Source of the DNA: Enterococcus malodoratus ATCC 43197
GTDB lineage: Bacteria; Bacillota; Bacilli; Lactobacillales; Enterococcaceae
DNA length: 64,000 nucleotides
NCBI RefSeq assembly: GCF_000407185.1
Contig: NZ_KE136483.1
Span: 744,001-808,000 of the forward strand
Direction: 5' to 3'
Under the pieces are notes generated by a model. The model ran no database searches, was not told where the DNA came from, and saw only the letters and a list, made by a program, of their open reading frames with translations. Shown here piece after piece: positions 17,680 through 26,877 of the stretch. The first letter of the stretch is position 1. Every line of letters begins with the position of its first letter. The position numbers and the translations under genes are program-made.

Positions 17680-19044
17680 ATGTTTTCGAAAATTTTGATC
17701 GCTAACCGTGGCGAAATCGCCGTACGGATCATTCGTGCTTGTCGTGAATTAGGGATTCAAACAGTCGCGGTCTATTCTGAAGCTGATAAAGAAGCCTTGC
17801 ATACAGAGATGGCTGATGAAGCCATCTGTATCGGGCCGGCTCGATCGAGCGAATCTTATTTGAATATGCAAGAAATTCTAAGCGCTGCAATTGTGACCAA
17901 CGCCGAAGCCATTCACCCTGGCTTTGGCTTCTTATCAGAAAATAGCTTATTTGCGACAATGTGTGCTGAATGCAATATTAAGTTTATCGGTCCCAGCGAA
18001 AAGACTATCGATGCGATGGGAAATAAAATTCACGCGCGTCAATTAATGCAGGAAGCTGGTGTTCCCGTAATTCCAGGGAGTGACGGCGCTATTGATACAC
18101 TGGAAGAAGCAGAAGCTTTAGCTGATAAAATCGGTTATCCAGTAATGTTGAAAGCGGCAGCTGGCGGTGGTGGAAAAGGAATTCGTAAAGTTCCCGCTAA
18201 GAGTGAACTTGAAAAGCATTTCCTATCTGCAAAATCAGAAGCTAAGGCTGCTTTTGGTGATGACGCGATGTATATGGAAAAAATTATTTATCCAGCGCGC
18301 CACATCGAAGTTCAGATTCTTGGAGATCAGCATGGTAATGTGATTCATTTAGGTGAACGTGATTGTTCGCTGCAACGGAACAATCAAAAGGTTTTAGAAG
18401 AAGCACCTTCTGTCGTGATCGGTGAAGAAACCCGTAAAATGTTGGGCGATATTGCCGTTAAAGCCGGAAAAGCTGTGAATTATGAAAGTGCCGGAACGAT
18501 TGAATTTTTACGTGACGAGGATGGAAGTTTCTATTTTATGGAAATGAATACCCGTATTCAAGTGGAGCATCCAATCACTGAGATGGTTACAGGCATCGAT
18601 ATTGTTAAAAAACAAATCAAAATTGCCGAGGGTGAACCTTTAGGCCTGAAGCAATCTGACGTTAAATTTAAAGGGCATTCGATTGAGTGCCGAATTAATG
18701 CCGAAAATCCCGCCTTTAGTTTTGCGCCTTCACCAGGTAAAATCAAGACGCTGCTATTACCTAGCGGCGGTTTAGGCTTACGAGTTGACAGTGCTATGTA
18801 TAGCGGCGTGACAATCCCGCCGTATTATGATTCAATGATTGCAAAGATTATTGTTCATGGCGAAGACCGTTTTGATGCCTTGATGAAGATGCAGCGAGCG
18901 TTAGGTGAGTTCGTCTCTGATGGCGTTATTACAAACGTTGAGTTCCAGATGGATTTGATTAGTCATCCAAGCGTTTTATTTGGAGATTACGATACAAGTT
19001 TCTTACAAACAACATTTTTACCTGAGTGGCAGCAGAGCGAGTAG
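17680..19044 (+). CDS. accC: Biotin carboxylase subunit of acetyl-CoA carboxylase
   Basis: ATP-grasp enzyme that carboxylates the biotin on AccB. It opens with FSKILIANRGEIAVRII. The glycine-rich ATP loop KAAAGGGGKGIR and the active-site motif MNTRIQVEHPITE follow. Two in-frame ATGs exist: 17674, directly after the fabZ stop, and 17680. The second is preferred because the only Shine-Dalgarno-like GGA (17668-17670) is correctly spaced for it and the protein then starts at the family's usual residue. From there it has 454 residues. Confidence 0.94.
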   Translation: MFSKILIANRGEIAVRIIRACRELGIQTVAVYSEADKEALHTEMADEAICIGPARSSESYLNMQEILSAAIVTNAEAIHPGFGFLSENSLFATMCAECNIKFIGPSEKTIDAMGNKIHARQLMQEAGVPVIPGSDGAIDTLEEAEALADKIGYPVMLKAAAGGGGKGIRKVPAKSELEKHFLSAKSEAKAAFGDDAMYMEKIIYPARHIEVQILGDQHGNVIHLGERDCSLQRNNQKVLEEAPSVVIGEETRKMLGDIAVKAGKAVNYESAGTIEFLRDEDGSFYFMEMNTRIQVEHPITEMVTGIDIVKKQIKIAEGEPLGLKQSDVKFKGHSIECRINAENPAFSFAPSPGKIKTLLLPSGGLGLRVDSAMYSGVTIPPYYDSMIAKIIVHGEDRFDALMKMQRALGEFVSDGVITNVEFQMDLISHPSVLFGDYDTSFLQTTFLPEWQQSE

Positions 19045-19055
19045 GAGGAATTTAG

Positions 19056-19922
19056 GTGGGACTTTTTAATAAGAAAAAAAACTACATTCGCATCAATCCT
19101 AACCGCGATAGTTTACCGACAAAGAAGCCAACTGTACCTGATGATATGTGGGCGAAATGCCCAAATTGCAAACGGACGTTGTACAAAAAAGAAATCGGAG
19201 CCGAAAAGGTTTGTCCTCATTGTGGTTATAGTTTCCGTATTAGTGCGTGGGAACGATTAGCGTTAACAATCGATGAAAAAAGTTTTACAGATTGGGATAA
19301 CCAATTAGAACAGAAAAATCCAATCGATTTTCCTGACTATTTGGCAAAAATCGATACTAACAAAGAAAAGACCGGTTTAGATGAAGCTGTACTAACAGGA
19401 AGGGCAACGATTAATGATCAAGCTTTTGCCATTGGCGTAATGGATGCCAATTTCATTATGGGAAGTATGGGTACGGTCGTTGGAGAAAAAATCACTCGAC
19501 TTTTTGAAAAGGCTACGGCTGATAAATTACCAGTTGTTCTATTTACGGCCTCAGGCGGTGCTCGGATGCAGGAGGGAATTTTCTCACTGATGCAGATGGC
19601 AAAAATTTCAGCGGCGGTCAAACGTCATAGTAATGCCGGTTTGCTTTATATCACTGTTTTAACGGATCCTACAACTGGCGGTGTAACTGCCAGCTTTGCG
19701 ATGGAAGGTGATATCATTTTAGCTGAGCCGCAAACCCTAGTTGGTTTTGCTGGTCGAAGAGTGATCGAGCAAACCATTCGTCAACAATTACCAGATGATT
19801 TTCAAAAAGCGGAATTCCTTTTACAACATGGATTTATTGATCAAATTGTTCCAAGAATGGCTTTGCGTGATCGTTTGACAAAATTGTTGGCTTTTCATCA
19901 ACAGAAAGGCTGGTGTGAATAA
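19056..19922 (+). CDS. accD: Acetyl-CoA carboxylase carboxyltransferase subunit beta
   Basis: Beta subunit of the carboxyltransferase half of acetyl-CoA carboxylase. An N-terminal zinc ribbon (Cys35, Cys38, Cys53, Cys56) precedes a crotonase-fold domain with SGGARMQEG and [15 protein letters not shown]. It has 288 residues. The start is GTG at 19056, after AGGAGG. The stop shares one base with the accA start, coupling equimolar synthesis of the two subunits. Confidence 0.95.
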   Translation: MGLFNKKKNYIRINPNRDSLPTKKPTVPDDMWAKCPNCKRTLYKKEIGAEKVCPHCGYSFRISAWERLALTIDEKSFTDWDNQLEQKNPIDFPDYLAKIDTNKEKTGLDEAVLTGRATINDQAFAIGVMDANFIMGSMGTVVGEKITRLFEKATADKLPVVLFTASGGARMQEGIFSLMQMAKISAAVKRHSNAGLLYITVLTDPTTGGVTASFAMEGDIILAEPQTLVGFAGRRVIEQTIRQQLPDDFQKAEFLLQHGFIDQIVPRMALRDRLTKLLAFHQQKGWCE

Positions 19923-20707
19923 TGAGTCTAACTGCTGGAGAAATCGTAAAACTAGCTAGACATCAGGATCGGTTGACCAGTCTGGATTATTTCGAAAAGA
20001 TTTTTACTGAATTCCAAGAATTTCATGGAGATCGTCTATTTGGTGATGATCCTGCAATCGTAGGTGGTATCGCAGAATTAGCCGGCAAACCAGTCACTGT
20101 TATTGGGATACAGAAGGGCGCAAACCTTAAGGAAAACATGGATCGTAATTTTGGACAACCAAATCCTGAAGGCTATCGAAAAGCATTGCGACTTATGAAG
20201 CAAGCAGAAAAGTTTAAACGTCCGATAATTTGTTTCGTGAATACGCCAGGCGCTTTTTGTGGTGTTGAAGCGGAAGAGCGTGGGGAAGGCGAGGCGATTG
20301 CCCGCAACCTTTTAGAGATGTCTGATCTGAAAGTTCCGATCATTTCTATTGTTACTGGTGAAGGCGGCAGCGGCGGAGCGTTAGCGTTGGCTTTGGCTGA
20401 TGAAGTTTGGATGATGGAATACAGTATTTATGCGATTCTATCACCAGAGGGTTTTGCCTCAATTCTTTGGAAAGATGGCAAACGGGCCGATGAAGCGGCG
20501 GAGTTAATGAAAATTACCGCAGCTGAGTTATTAGAACTTGATGTAATCGATCGCGTGATTCCCGAAACCTTAAAAGGCAACAAGCTCAGTGAAGATAAAA
20601 TCATTCGTATGATGAAAAAATCTTTGATTGAGAAAATCACCGAATTATCAAAATACTCAACGGAAGAACTAATCGAAAAAAGGTATCAACGTTTTCGTAA
20701 GTTTTAA
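19922..20707 (+). CDS. accA: Acetyl-CoA carboxylase carboxyltransferase subunit alpha
   Basis: Alpha subunit of the carboxyltransferase, which transfers the carboxyl group from biotin to acetyl-CoA. Crotonase-type motifs [15 protein letters not shown] and [15 protein letters not shown] are visible. At 261 residues it is slightly shorter than the proteobacterial form but normal for Lactobacillales. It overlaps accD by one base and ends the operon; a strong terminator follows. Confidence 0.95.
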   Translation: MSLTAGEIVKLARHQDRLTSLDYFEKIFTEFQEFHGDRLFGDDPAIVGGIAELAGKPVTVIGIQKGANLKENMDRNFGQPNPEGYRKALRLMKQAEKFKRPIICFVNTPGAFCGVEAEERGEGEAIARNLLEMSDLKVPIISIVTGEGGSGGALALALADEVWMMEYSIYAILSPEGFASILWKDGKRADEAAELMKITAAELLELDVIDRVIPETLKGNKLSEDKIIRMMKKSLIEKITELSKYSTEELIEKRYQRFRKF

Positions 20708-20716
20708 TTCGATGAA

Positions 20717-20745
20717 AAACGACAGCCGAGGCTGTCGTTTTTTTA
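20717..20745 (+). terminator. fab/acc operon terminator
   Basis: AACGACAGC (20718-20726) pairs with GCTGTCGTT (20731-20739) around CGAG, followed by T residues. It closes the operon that begins at fabT. Confidence 0.93.
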
Positions 20746-20806
20746 TACGTTCGTAATCAAAAAAATAAATAAATATACACAGAGCAATCGTTTTAATGAA
20801 ATAATA

Positions 20807-20815
20807 TGCTATACT
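20807..20815 (+). promoter_or_regulatory. Extended -10 promoter of the amino acid ABC transporter
   Basis: TGCTATACT is an extended -10 element lying 27 bp before the first binding-protein start. No good -35 is seen at the expected distance. Confidence 0.5.
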
Positions 20816-20842
20816 GATAAAAACGTTTTTGGAGGGTTATGT

Positions 20843-21649
20843 ATGAAAAAAGGATTGAAGGTTGTTTTGGCGGCTCTAACTTTATTGGTATTAGCCGCAT
20901 GTGGAAGTAAAGAGGAAACAGATAAATTAGACACGATTAAAAAGGATGGGGTCATCAAAGTGGCAACTTCGCCGGATTACGCCCCATTTGGATTTCATAC
21001 AACGATTGATGGAAAAGATAAGGTTGTTGGGGCCGATATTGAAATGATGGAAGCCATTGCGAAGAAAATGGGTGTGAAGGTCGACTGGATAGATATGAGT
21101 TTTAATGCAGTATTGGCAGCAGCAAAAGAAGGCAAAGCAGATGTTGCAGTTTCTGCCATTTCTGTTACGAGTGAGCGGGAGAAGAGTTTTGATTTTACTA
21201 CGGATTACTATACATCGCCACAGGTAATTGTTATCAATAAACAGCAAGCGGACAAATTTACTGCGATTGATACTTTTGCCGATAAACAGGTTGGCGCACA
21301 AAAAGGGACGATTCAAGAAAACATTGTAAAGGAACAAATGAAGGATGCGAAATTAGTATCGATTGAAAAATTACCGAATATTTTTGTAGAAGTAAAAAAT
21401 GGATCGTTAGACGGGTTAGTCGTTGAGAAAACAGTAGCAGATGCCTATGTAAATAAAAATCCGGAGCTGATGATTGCTAACATTCCATTAAAAAGTATGA
21501 AGGAAGATTCATTATGTATCGCAGTTCCAAAAGGAAATGAAAAGTTAGTCAAGGAACTAGATAAGCAGATCAAGGAAATGAAAGAAGCAGGAGACATTGA
21601 AAAAATGGTCAAGGAAAACAATGAACTGGCACAGCAAGGTGGAGAATAA
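20843..21649 (+). CDS. Amino acid ABC transporter substrate-binding lipoprotein (copy 1)
   Basis: Family 3 solute-binding protein for polar amino acids. The signal peptide MKKGLKVVLAAL ends in the lipobox LAAC with lipidated Cys20. The mature part shows the hinge and ligand-site signatures TSPDYAPFGFH, GADIEMMEAIAKKMG and ISVTSEREKSFDFT. It has 268 residues. It is clearly paralogous to the next gene and would be anchored outside the membrane to load the shared permease. The exact ligand (His, Arg, Gln or Cys type) is not readable. It has its own promoter and no terminator after it. Confidence 0.9.
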   Translation: MKKGLKVVLAALTLLVLAACGSKEETDKLDTIKKDGVIKVATSPDYAPFGFHTTIDGKDKVVGADIEMMEAIAKKMGVKVDWIDMSFNAVLAAAKEGKADVAVSAISVTSEREKSFDFTTDYYTSPQVIVINKQQADKFTAIDTFADKQVGAQKGTIQENIVKEQMKDAKLVSIEKLPNIFVEVKNGSLDGLVVEKTVADAYVNKNPELMIANIPLKSMKEDSLCIAVPKGNEKLVKELDKQIKEMKEAGDIEKMVKENNELAQQGGE

Positions 21650-21732
21650 GATATTTATTCATAGCAAGACTGAATATATGCATTATACAAACCTATATTC
21701 AAAAAATATTTAATATTTATACATCAGTTTGC

Positions 21733-21760
21733 TTGTTTTATGAAAATTTCATGCTATAAT
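21733..21760 (+). promoter_or_regulatory. Internal promoter before the second binding protein
   Basis: TTGTTT (21733-21738) and a perfect extended -10 TGCTATAAT (TATAAT 21755-21760) are separated by 16 bp. This gives the permease and ATPase genes a promoter independent of the first binding-protein gene. Confidence 0.65.
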
Positions 21761-21802
21761 AAATTCATTGAAAAAAAGATTCAACATTTAGGAGGAAACA
21801 GG

Positions 21803-22642
21803 ATGAAAAAGATTACCGGCTTAGTTATGACATTAGTAGCATTATTTACTTTAGCAGCATGTGGCGGAGGTAACGATAAAACCGCCGATTCATCATCAAA
21901 TGCAAAATCAGAAGATCAGTTAGCAGCAATCAAAAAAGCGGGCGTTTTAAAGGTTGCAACGTCAGCTGACTATGCGCCGTTTGAATTCCATACAATGGTG
22001 GACGGCAAAGACAAAATAGTCGGAGCCGATATTGATTTAGTGAATGAGGTTGCAAAAGAATTGGGTGTTAAAGCAGAAGTATCTGATATGAGCTTCAATA
22101 CAGTTTTAGCATCATTAAAAGAAGGCAAATCAGATATCGCGATTTCGGCGATTTCAGCAACTAAGGAACGTAAAGAACAATTCAACTTTACAGACAATTA
22201 TTACAATCCGCCACAAGTATTGATTATCAATAAAAAGAATCAAGATAAGCTGACGGATCTAGCAGCTTTAAAAGACAAACAAGTCGGAGCCCAAAAAGGT
22301 TCGATTCAAGAAGACATTGTTAAGTCACAAATCAAAGATGCCAAACTTGTTTCTATCGAAAAAGTACCAAACATGGTAGTCGAAGTAAATAGCGGATCAT
22401 TAGATGCAATGGTTGTTGAAAAGACAATTGCTGAATCATATGTCCAACAAAATCCTGACCTGATGATTGCAAACATTGATTTGAAACCATCAAAGGATGA
22501 AGCTTTCGCAATCGCTTTGCCAAAGGGCAGTGACAAACTACAAACAGAATTGAACAAAATCATCAAGAAATTAAACGATGAAGGCAAGATTGATGAATAC
22601 GTCAAACAAAATCATGAGTTAGCAGAAAAATCAGCAGAATAG
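21803..22642 (+). CDS. Amino acid ABC transporter substrate-binding lipoprotein (copy 2)
   Basis: Second family 3 solute-binding protein. From the start preferred here it has 279 residues, with signal peptide, lipobox LAAC and Cys20. Residues such as TSADYAPFEFHTMVDGKDK, ISATKERKEQFNFTD and VGAQKGSIQEDIV align almost position by position with copy 1, so the two arose by tandem duplication. The frame extends upstream to 21740, but AGGAGG before the ATG at 21803 and the signal-peptide start there decide. It is co-transcribed with the permease gene, whose start lies 12 bp after its stop. Confidence 0.92.
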   Translation: MKKITGLVMTLVALFTLAACGGGNDKTADSSSNAKSEDQLAAIKKAGVLKVATSADYAPFEFHTMVDGKDKIVGADIDLVNEVAKELGVKAEVSDMSFNTVLASLKEGKSDIAISAISATKERKEQFNFTDNYYNPPQVLIINKKNQDKLTDLAALKDKQVGAQKGSIQEDIVKSQIKDAKLVSIEKVPNMVVEVNSGSLDAMVVEKTIAESYVQQNPDLMIANIDLKPSKDEAFAIALPKGSDKLQTELNKIIKKLNDEGKIDEYVKQNHELAEKSAE

Positions 22643-22654
22643 AGGGTCAGAGCA

Positions 22655-23344
22655 TTGAACTTTTCATTTTTAGATAAATACTTATCTTACTTTGCCTCAG
22701 GTGCTGGTATCACGGTAATTATTTCACTCGTTACAGTCGTGTTAGGAACGTTAATCGGGTTAGTAATGGCTCTTTTAAAACTTTCTAAACACAAACCGTT
22801 AAATTGGTTGGCTAATATTTACATCGAAGTACTTCGCGGTACTCCGATGTTGTTACAAATTATGATTGGTTTCTTAGTTTTACAAGGCTTCTTTCCTTCT
22901 AAAGATTTGGAGGTTGGGGTGTTAACCGTCGATCTTGGACGTTTGATTCCAGGGATGATTGTTTTATCATTGAACTCAGGCGCCTATGTTGCCGAAATTA
23001 TTCGTGGCGGTATTACGGCAGTGAACTACGGTCAAACAGAAGCAGCGCATTCGCTAGGTTTGCGTCCGGCGCAAACGATGCGATATGTCATTTTGCCTCA
23101 AGCATTAAGAAATATTTTACCGCCATTAGGGAATGAATTTATCACACTGATCAAAGACTCATCATTATTGACTGCGATCGGGATCAATGAATTGATGGGG
23201 TCTGCCCAAATCGTTATTTCAAATTCTTATATTCCTTTGGAGCCCTATTTTGTGGCAGCAGCGCTTTATTTTGTGATGACCTTCGTCACCTCGCGTCTGC
23301 TTAACTTATGGGAGAAAAAACTCGGAAAAGGCTATCAAAGATAA
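22655..23344 (+). CDS. Amino acid ABC transporter permease (HisM/GlnP family)
   Basis: A 229-residue integral membrane permease of the polar amino acid family, with about five membrane segments. The EAA loop EAAHSLGLRPAQTMRYVILPQ contacts the ATPase. It starts at TTG 22655, preceded by GAGGG. It lies between the second binding protein and the ATPase gene, so one permease probably forms a homodimer served by both lipoproteins. Confidence 0.92.
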   Translation: MNFSFLDKYLSYFASGAGITVIISLVTVVLGTLIGLVMALLKLSKHKPLNWLANIYIEVLRGTPMLLQIMIGFLVLQGFFPSKDLEVGVLTVDLGRLIPGMIVLSLNSGAYVAEIIRGGITAVNYGQTEAAHSLGLRPAQTMRYVILPQALRNILPPLGNEFITLIKDSSLLTAIGINELMGSAQIVISNSYIPLEPYFVAAALYFVMTFVTSRLLNLWEKKLGKGYQR

Positions 23345-23362
23345 GAATAGAGGTGGGAAATA

Positions 23363-24097
23363 ATGACAGAAGCATTGATTCAAATTGAACACTTAAATAA
23401 AAAATTTGGTGATAACGAAGTCCTGAAGGATATATCTGCTGAAATTACTCCTGGGGAAGTAGTTGTAATTATTGGACCTTCGGGCTCAGGAAAAAGTACC
23501 TTTTTACGCTGTGTGAATCTTTTAGAGGTACCGACCTCCGGCATAATCAAGTTTGAAGGTACAGATATTACAGATAAAAAGAACGACATTTTTAAAACAA
23601 GAGAAAAAATGGGAATGGTTTTTCAACAATTTAATTTATTCCCTAATATGACCGTTTTGGATAACATCACTTTATCGCCAATTAAGGTAAAAGGGATGTC
23701 AAAACCTGAAGCGGAAAAAATTGCAAAAGAGCTATTAGAAAAAGTGGGTTTATCTGAAAAAGCCGATGCATATCCACATTCTTTATCAGGAGGACAACAG
23801 CAACGTATCGCGATAGCTCGTGCATTAGCGATGCAGCCTGATGTTATGCTGTTTGATGAACCAACATCAGCACTTGATCCTGAAATGGTCGGAGACGTGC
23901 TGCAAGTTATGCAGCAACTAGCTAAAGAGGGTATGACCATGATGATTGTGACGCACGAGATGGGATTTGCAAAAGAGGTTGGAGATCGTGTAATTTTCAT
24001 GGATGGTGGAGTAATCGTTGAAGAAGGAACACCTGAAGAGGTATTCGACCATACACAAAATTCTCGAACCATTGATTTTTTATCAAAAGTATTATAA
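23363..24097 (+). CDS. Amino acid ABC transporter ATP-binding protein (GlnQ family)
   Basis: ATPase of 244 residues that powers the transporter. Walker [11 protein letters not shown]-loop QQFNLFPN, signature [15 protein letters not shown], Walker B VMLFDEP and the H-loop THEMGFA are all intact. It follows the permease at 18 bp with a GAGGTGG ribosome site. A strong terminator ends the four-gene unit. Confidence 0.95.
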   Translation: MTEALIQIEHLNKKFGDNEVLKDISAEITPGEVVVIIGPSGSGKSTFLRCVNLLEVPTSGIIKFEGTDITDKKNDIFKTREKMGMVFQQFNLFPNMTVLDNITLSPIKVKGMSKPEAEKIAKELLEKVGLSEKADAYPHSLSGGQQQRIAIARALAMQPDVMLFDEPTSALDPEMVGDVLQVMQQLAKEGMTMMIVTHEMGFAKEVGDRVIFMDGGVIVEEGTPEEVFDHTQNSRTIDFLSKVL

Positions 24098-24105
24098 AAG
24101 TAATG

Positions 24106-24136
24106 AGACTAGGCAGAGAAAGCCTAGTCTTTTTTT
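24106..24136 (+). terminator. Amino acid transporter operon terminator
   Basis: AGACTAGGC (24106-24114) pairs with GCCTAGTCT (24122-24130) around a 7-nt loop, followed by a T run. Confidence 0.93.
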
Positions 24137-24224
24137 AAACCTTTGTAGTCAAATGTAGAGTTTTCAGAAAAATTGCGTTATAATCAGGTTTTGTAGAAGT
24201 ATAAAAAAAGTTATAGGAGTTGCC

Positions 24225-24749
24225 ATGCTAGATAAATTCAAACCAACGTGGATGGTCGAAGCCATTTATCAAATAACCCCGGAACAATTGAAGGCTCATG
24301 GATTCAAAGCGGTCCTTACGGATTTAGATAATACTTTAATCGCTTGGAACAATCCAAATGGCACGAAAGAGCTGATAGATTGGTTAAAAATGATGGATAA
24401 GGCAGGAATCCCTGTAGTCGTCGTTTCAAATAATAAGGCCAGTCGAGTAGCTAAAGCGCTAGAGAGTTTTCAATTAGACTTTGTCTCGCGGGCGATGAAA
24501 CCTTTCTCAGTAGGAATCAAAAACGCGCAGCAGCAATTAGGTGTTTCAAAAGATGAAATCGTCATGATTGGCGACCAAGTAATGACTGATATTCGCGGCG
24601 CAAGTGCGGCTGGTATTAGAAGTATTCTTGTGCGTCCAATCCTTGATACCGATGGTTGGAATACGCGGATCAATCGTTTCTTTGAACGTCGTGTCATGCA
24701 TATTTTGTTGCAAAAAGATCCTGAGATGAAATGGAAGAGTGAATTATAA
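24225..24749 (+). CDS. yqeG: YqeG family HAD-IIIA phosphatase
   Basis: A 174-residue HAD-superfamily protein. Motif I TDLDNTLIAW, motif II VVVSNN and the late motif IGDQVMTDIRGA are present, so a phosphatase active site is intact. The family belongs to a conserved Firmicutes cluster for ribosome assembly and NAD synthesis; the substrate of YqeG is not firmly established. The next gene starts at the base after its stop. It is probably the first gene of a cluster reaching yqeK or yqeM. A TATAAT at 24179-24184 may be its -10. Confidence 0.9.
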   Translation: MLDKFKPTWMVEAIYQITPEQLKAHGFKAVLTDLDNTLIAWNNPNGTKELIDWLKMMDKAGIPVVVVSNNKASRVAKALESFQLDFVSRAMKPFSVGIKNAQQQLGVSKDEIVMIGDQVMTDIRGASAAGIRSILVRPILDTDGWNTRINRFFERRVMHILLQKDPEMKWKSEL

Positions 24750-25859
24750 ATGGAAGAAGAATTATTTTGTATTGGTTGTGGCGCAAAGATTCAAACCGAA
24801 CATCCAAATGAATTGGGTTATACTCCGCAATCAGCTTTAGAAAAGGGCTTAGCAAATGGCGAAGTTTATTGTCAACGCTGCTTCCGCCTACGTCACTATA
24901 ATGAGATTCAAGATGTTTCATTAACAGACGATGATTTCTTACGCTTATTGAATGAGTTAGGAAAAGCTGATGCTCTAATTGTGAATGTGGTCGATATTTT
25001 CGACTTTAATGGTTCTTTGATCCCTGGGCTGCATCGTTTTGTTGGCGACAATCCAGTTCTATTAGTGGGTAACAAAGTTGATCTATTGCCAAAATCACTA
25101 AAAAGAGGCAAACTAACCCAATGGATGCGAGAACGTGCCCATGAAGAAGGCTTACGTCCAGTCGATATTTTATTGACTAGTGCGAGAAAGTCGAACGAAA
25201 TGGCTGAACTATTAGAAAAAATCGAAGAATACCGCAAAGGCCGCGATGTTTTTGTCGTTGGTGTAACTAATGTCGGTAAGTCAACACTGATTAATCAAAT
25301 TATCAAACAAACTGCTGGTGTGCAGGATTTAATCACAACTTCACAGTTTCCAGGTACGACCTTAGATAAAATCGAAATTCCGTTGGATGATGGTCAGTTT
25401 CTTTTTGATACACCAGGAATTATTCATCGCCATCAAATGGCTCATTACCTTGGAAAGAAAGATTTAAAAATCATTGCACCGCATAAAGAGATCAAACCCA
25501 AGACTTATCAGCTGAATGCTGGACAAACATTGTTTTTGGGCGGACTGGCTCGTTTTGATTTTATTCAAGGGGATCGGGCGCCATTTGTGACTTATGTTTC
25601 GAATGATATTGATCCTCATCGTACAAAGCTTGAGAAGGCCGATGAGTTTTATCAAAAACATGTGGGTGGTTTGCTACAACCGCCGCGACCAGATGAAGTG
25701 GCAGATTTCCCAGACTTGGCACGCTTTGAGTTTTCAATCAAAGAAAAAACGGATATTGTTTTCGCTGGGTTGGGCTGGGTTACTGTGACAAAACCGGCTG
25801 TTGTTGCCGGTTGGGCACCAAAAGGGGTCGATGTTTTGACTCGTAAAGCACTAATCTAA
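24750..25859 (+). CDS. yqeH: Ribosome biogenesis GTPase YqeH
   Basis: Circularly permuted GTPase needed for 30S subunit assembly. An N-terminal zinc finger (Cys7, Cys10, Cys41, Cys44) is followed by G4-like NKVDLLP, then G1 GVTNVGKST and G3 DTPGI. This permuted order is diagnostic. It has 369 residues. The ATG follows the yqeG stop with no gap. Confidence 0.95.
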   Translation: MEEELFCIGCGAKIQTEHPNELGYTPQSALEKGLANGEVYCQRCFRLRHYNEIQDVSLTDDDFLRLLNELGKADALIVNVVDIFDFNGSLIPGLHRFVGDNPVLLVGNKVDLLPKSLKRGKLTQWMRERAHEEGLRPVDILLTSARKSNEMAELLEKIEEYRKGRDVFVVGVTNVGKSTLINQIIKQTAGVQDLITTSQFPGTTLDKIEIPLDDGQFLFDTPGIIHRHQMAHYLGKKDLKIIAPHKEIKPKTYQLNAGQTLFLGGLARFDFIQGDRAPFVTYVSNDIDPHRTKLEKADEFYQKHVGGLLQPPRPDEVADFPDLARFEFSIKEKTDIVFAGLGWVTVTKPAVVAGWAPKGVDVLTRKALI

Positions 25860-25894
25860 AAAGAGAGATCCATATAAGAATAAGGGGAGCATTA

Positions 25895-26206
25895 ATGGAA
25901 TTAAGAGGAAAGCAAAAACGTTTCTTGCGCAGTCAGGCGCATCATTTACAACCGATTTTCCAAATCGGGAAGAATGGGATCAATGATGCGGTAATCATTC
26001 AGATTGCTGAAGCATTGGAAAAAAGAGAATTAATCAAAGTAAATTTATTGCAAAATACTGATGAGATTGCTGAAGATGTCGCTCATGTGTTAGAGGCGAA
26101 GGTCAATTGTGAGATCGTTCAAATCATTGGCCGGGTTTTGGTTTTATACAAGGCTTCCAGCAAAGAAAAGTATCAAAAAATATCGAAAGAAGTTCAAAGC
26201 ATATAA
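25895..26206 (+). CDS. yhbY: Ribosome assembly RNA-binding protein YhbY/YqeI (CRM domain)
   Basis: A 103-residue CRM-domain protein that binds pre-ribosomal RNA of the large subunit. The start MELRGKQKRFLRSQAHHLQP and the GKNGIN loop are characteristic. It follows yqeH after a 35-bp gap with an AAGGGGAGC ribosome site. The B. subtilis cluster has aroE between these two genes; it is absent here. Confidence 0.92.
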   Translation: MELRGKQKRFLRSQAHHLQPIFQIGKNGINDAVIIQIAEALEKRELIKVNLLQNTDEIAEDVAHVLEAKVNCEIVQIIGRVLVLYKASSKEKYQKISKEVQSI

Positions 26207-26241
26207 GCTTCTTTCAATCAAAAAATGAGGAGGAATAACTT

Positions 26242-26877
26242 TTGTACCAAGATGTCTTAACAATTCCGAAAGTCAAACCGATGACAGATACTACGATGCC
26301 TAAAAAGCAGGTTGGACTGTTAGGTGGGAATTTTAATCCGATTCACCACGCACACTTAATGATTGCGGAACAGGTCGGCCAAAAAATGGGATTTGATGAA
26401 GTGCATCTGTTGCCGAGTTATTTACCACCTCATGTAGATGAGAAAAAAACCATTGACAGTAAACACCGATTGGCGATGGTTCAGCGGGCGATTGAGGACA
26501 ATTCTTTTTTGTCAGTCGATACAAGAGAGCTCACTCGTAAAGGAAAAAGTTTTACAGTCGATACAATGTTGGAAATGACTGCAGAAAATCCTGATACGGA
26601 ATATTACTTTATTATTGGTGGCGATGAGGTGGCCTATCTACCCAAATGGCATAGAATTGATGAGCTAGTTCGTCTCGTTAACTTTGTTGGAGTAAAACGC
26701 GCAGGTTATGCTACAGAAAGCTCTTATCCGATTATTTGGGTAGACGTCCCTGAAATTCAGTTATCGTCTTCTTACATTCGGCAACAAGTCAAACAAGGTT
26801 GTTCAATTCGCTATCTTGTACCAGATCGGGTGCGAGAGTATATCACGGAAGAAGGATTGTATCTTAATGAATTATAG
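26242..26877 (+). CDS. nadD: Nicotinate-nucleotide adenylyltransferase
   Basis: Makes nicotinic acid adenine dinucleotide from nicotinate mononucleotide and ATP in NAD synthesis. The nucleotidyltransferase motif GGNFNPIHHAHL and the C-terminal SSSYIRQQV (ISSTxIR type) are present. The start is TTG 26242, eight bases after GAGGAGG. About 22 residues precede the core, longer than in B. subtilis NadD, so an internal start cannot be excluded. The end overlaps yqeK. Confidence 0.93.
   Translation: MYQDVLTIPKVKPMTDTTMPKKQVGLLGGNFNPIHHAHLMIAEQVGQKMGFDEVHLLPSYLPPHVDEKKTIDSKHRLAMVQRAIEDNSFLSVDTRELTRKGKSFTVDTMLEMTAENPDTEYYFIIGGDEVAYLPKWHRIDELVRLVNFVGVKRAGYATESSYPIIWVDVPEIQLSSSYIRQQVKQGCSIRYLVPDRVREYITEEGLYLNEL

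Noticed and set aside
20927-21337. 136-codon minus-strand open frame opposite the first binding-protein gene
   Set aside because: Shadow of a clearly conserved lipoprotein gene; its sequence resembles no protein and has no start signals.
23623-24072. 149-codon minus-strand open frame opposite the ATPase gene
   Set aside because: Antisense to conserved ATPase motifs, Ser-rich shadow composition, no promoter or ribosome site.
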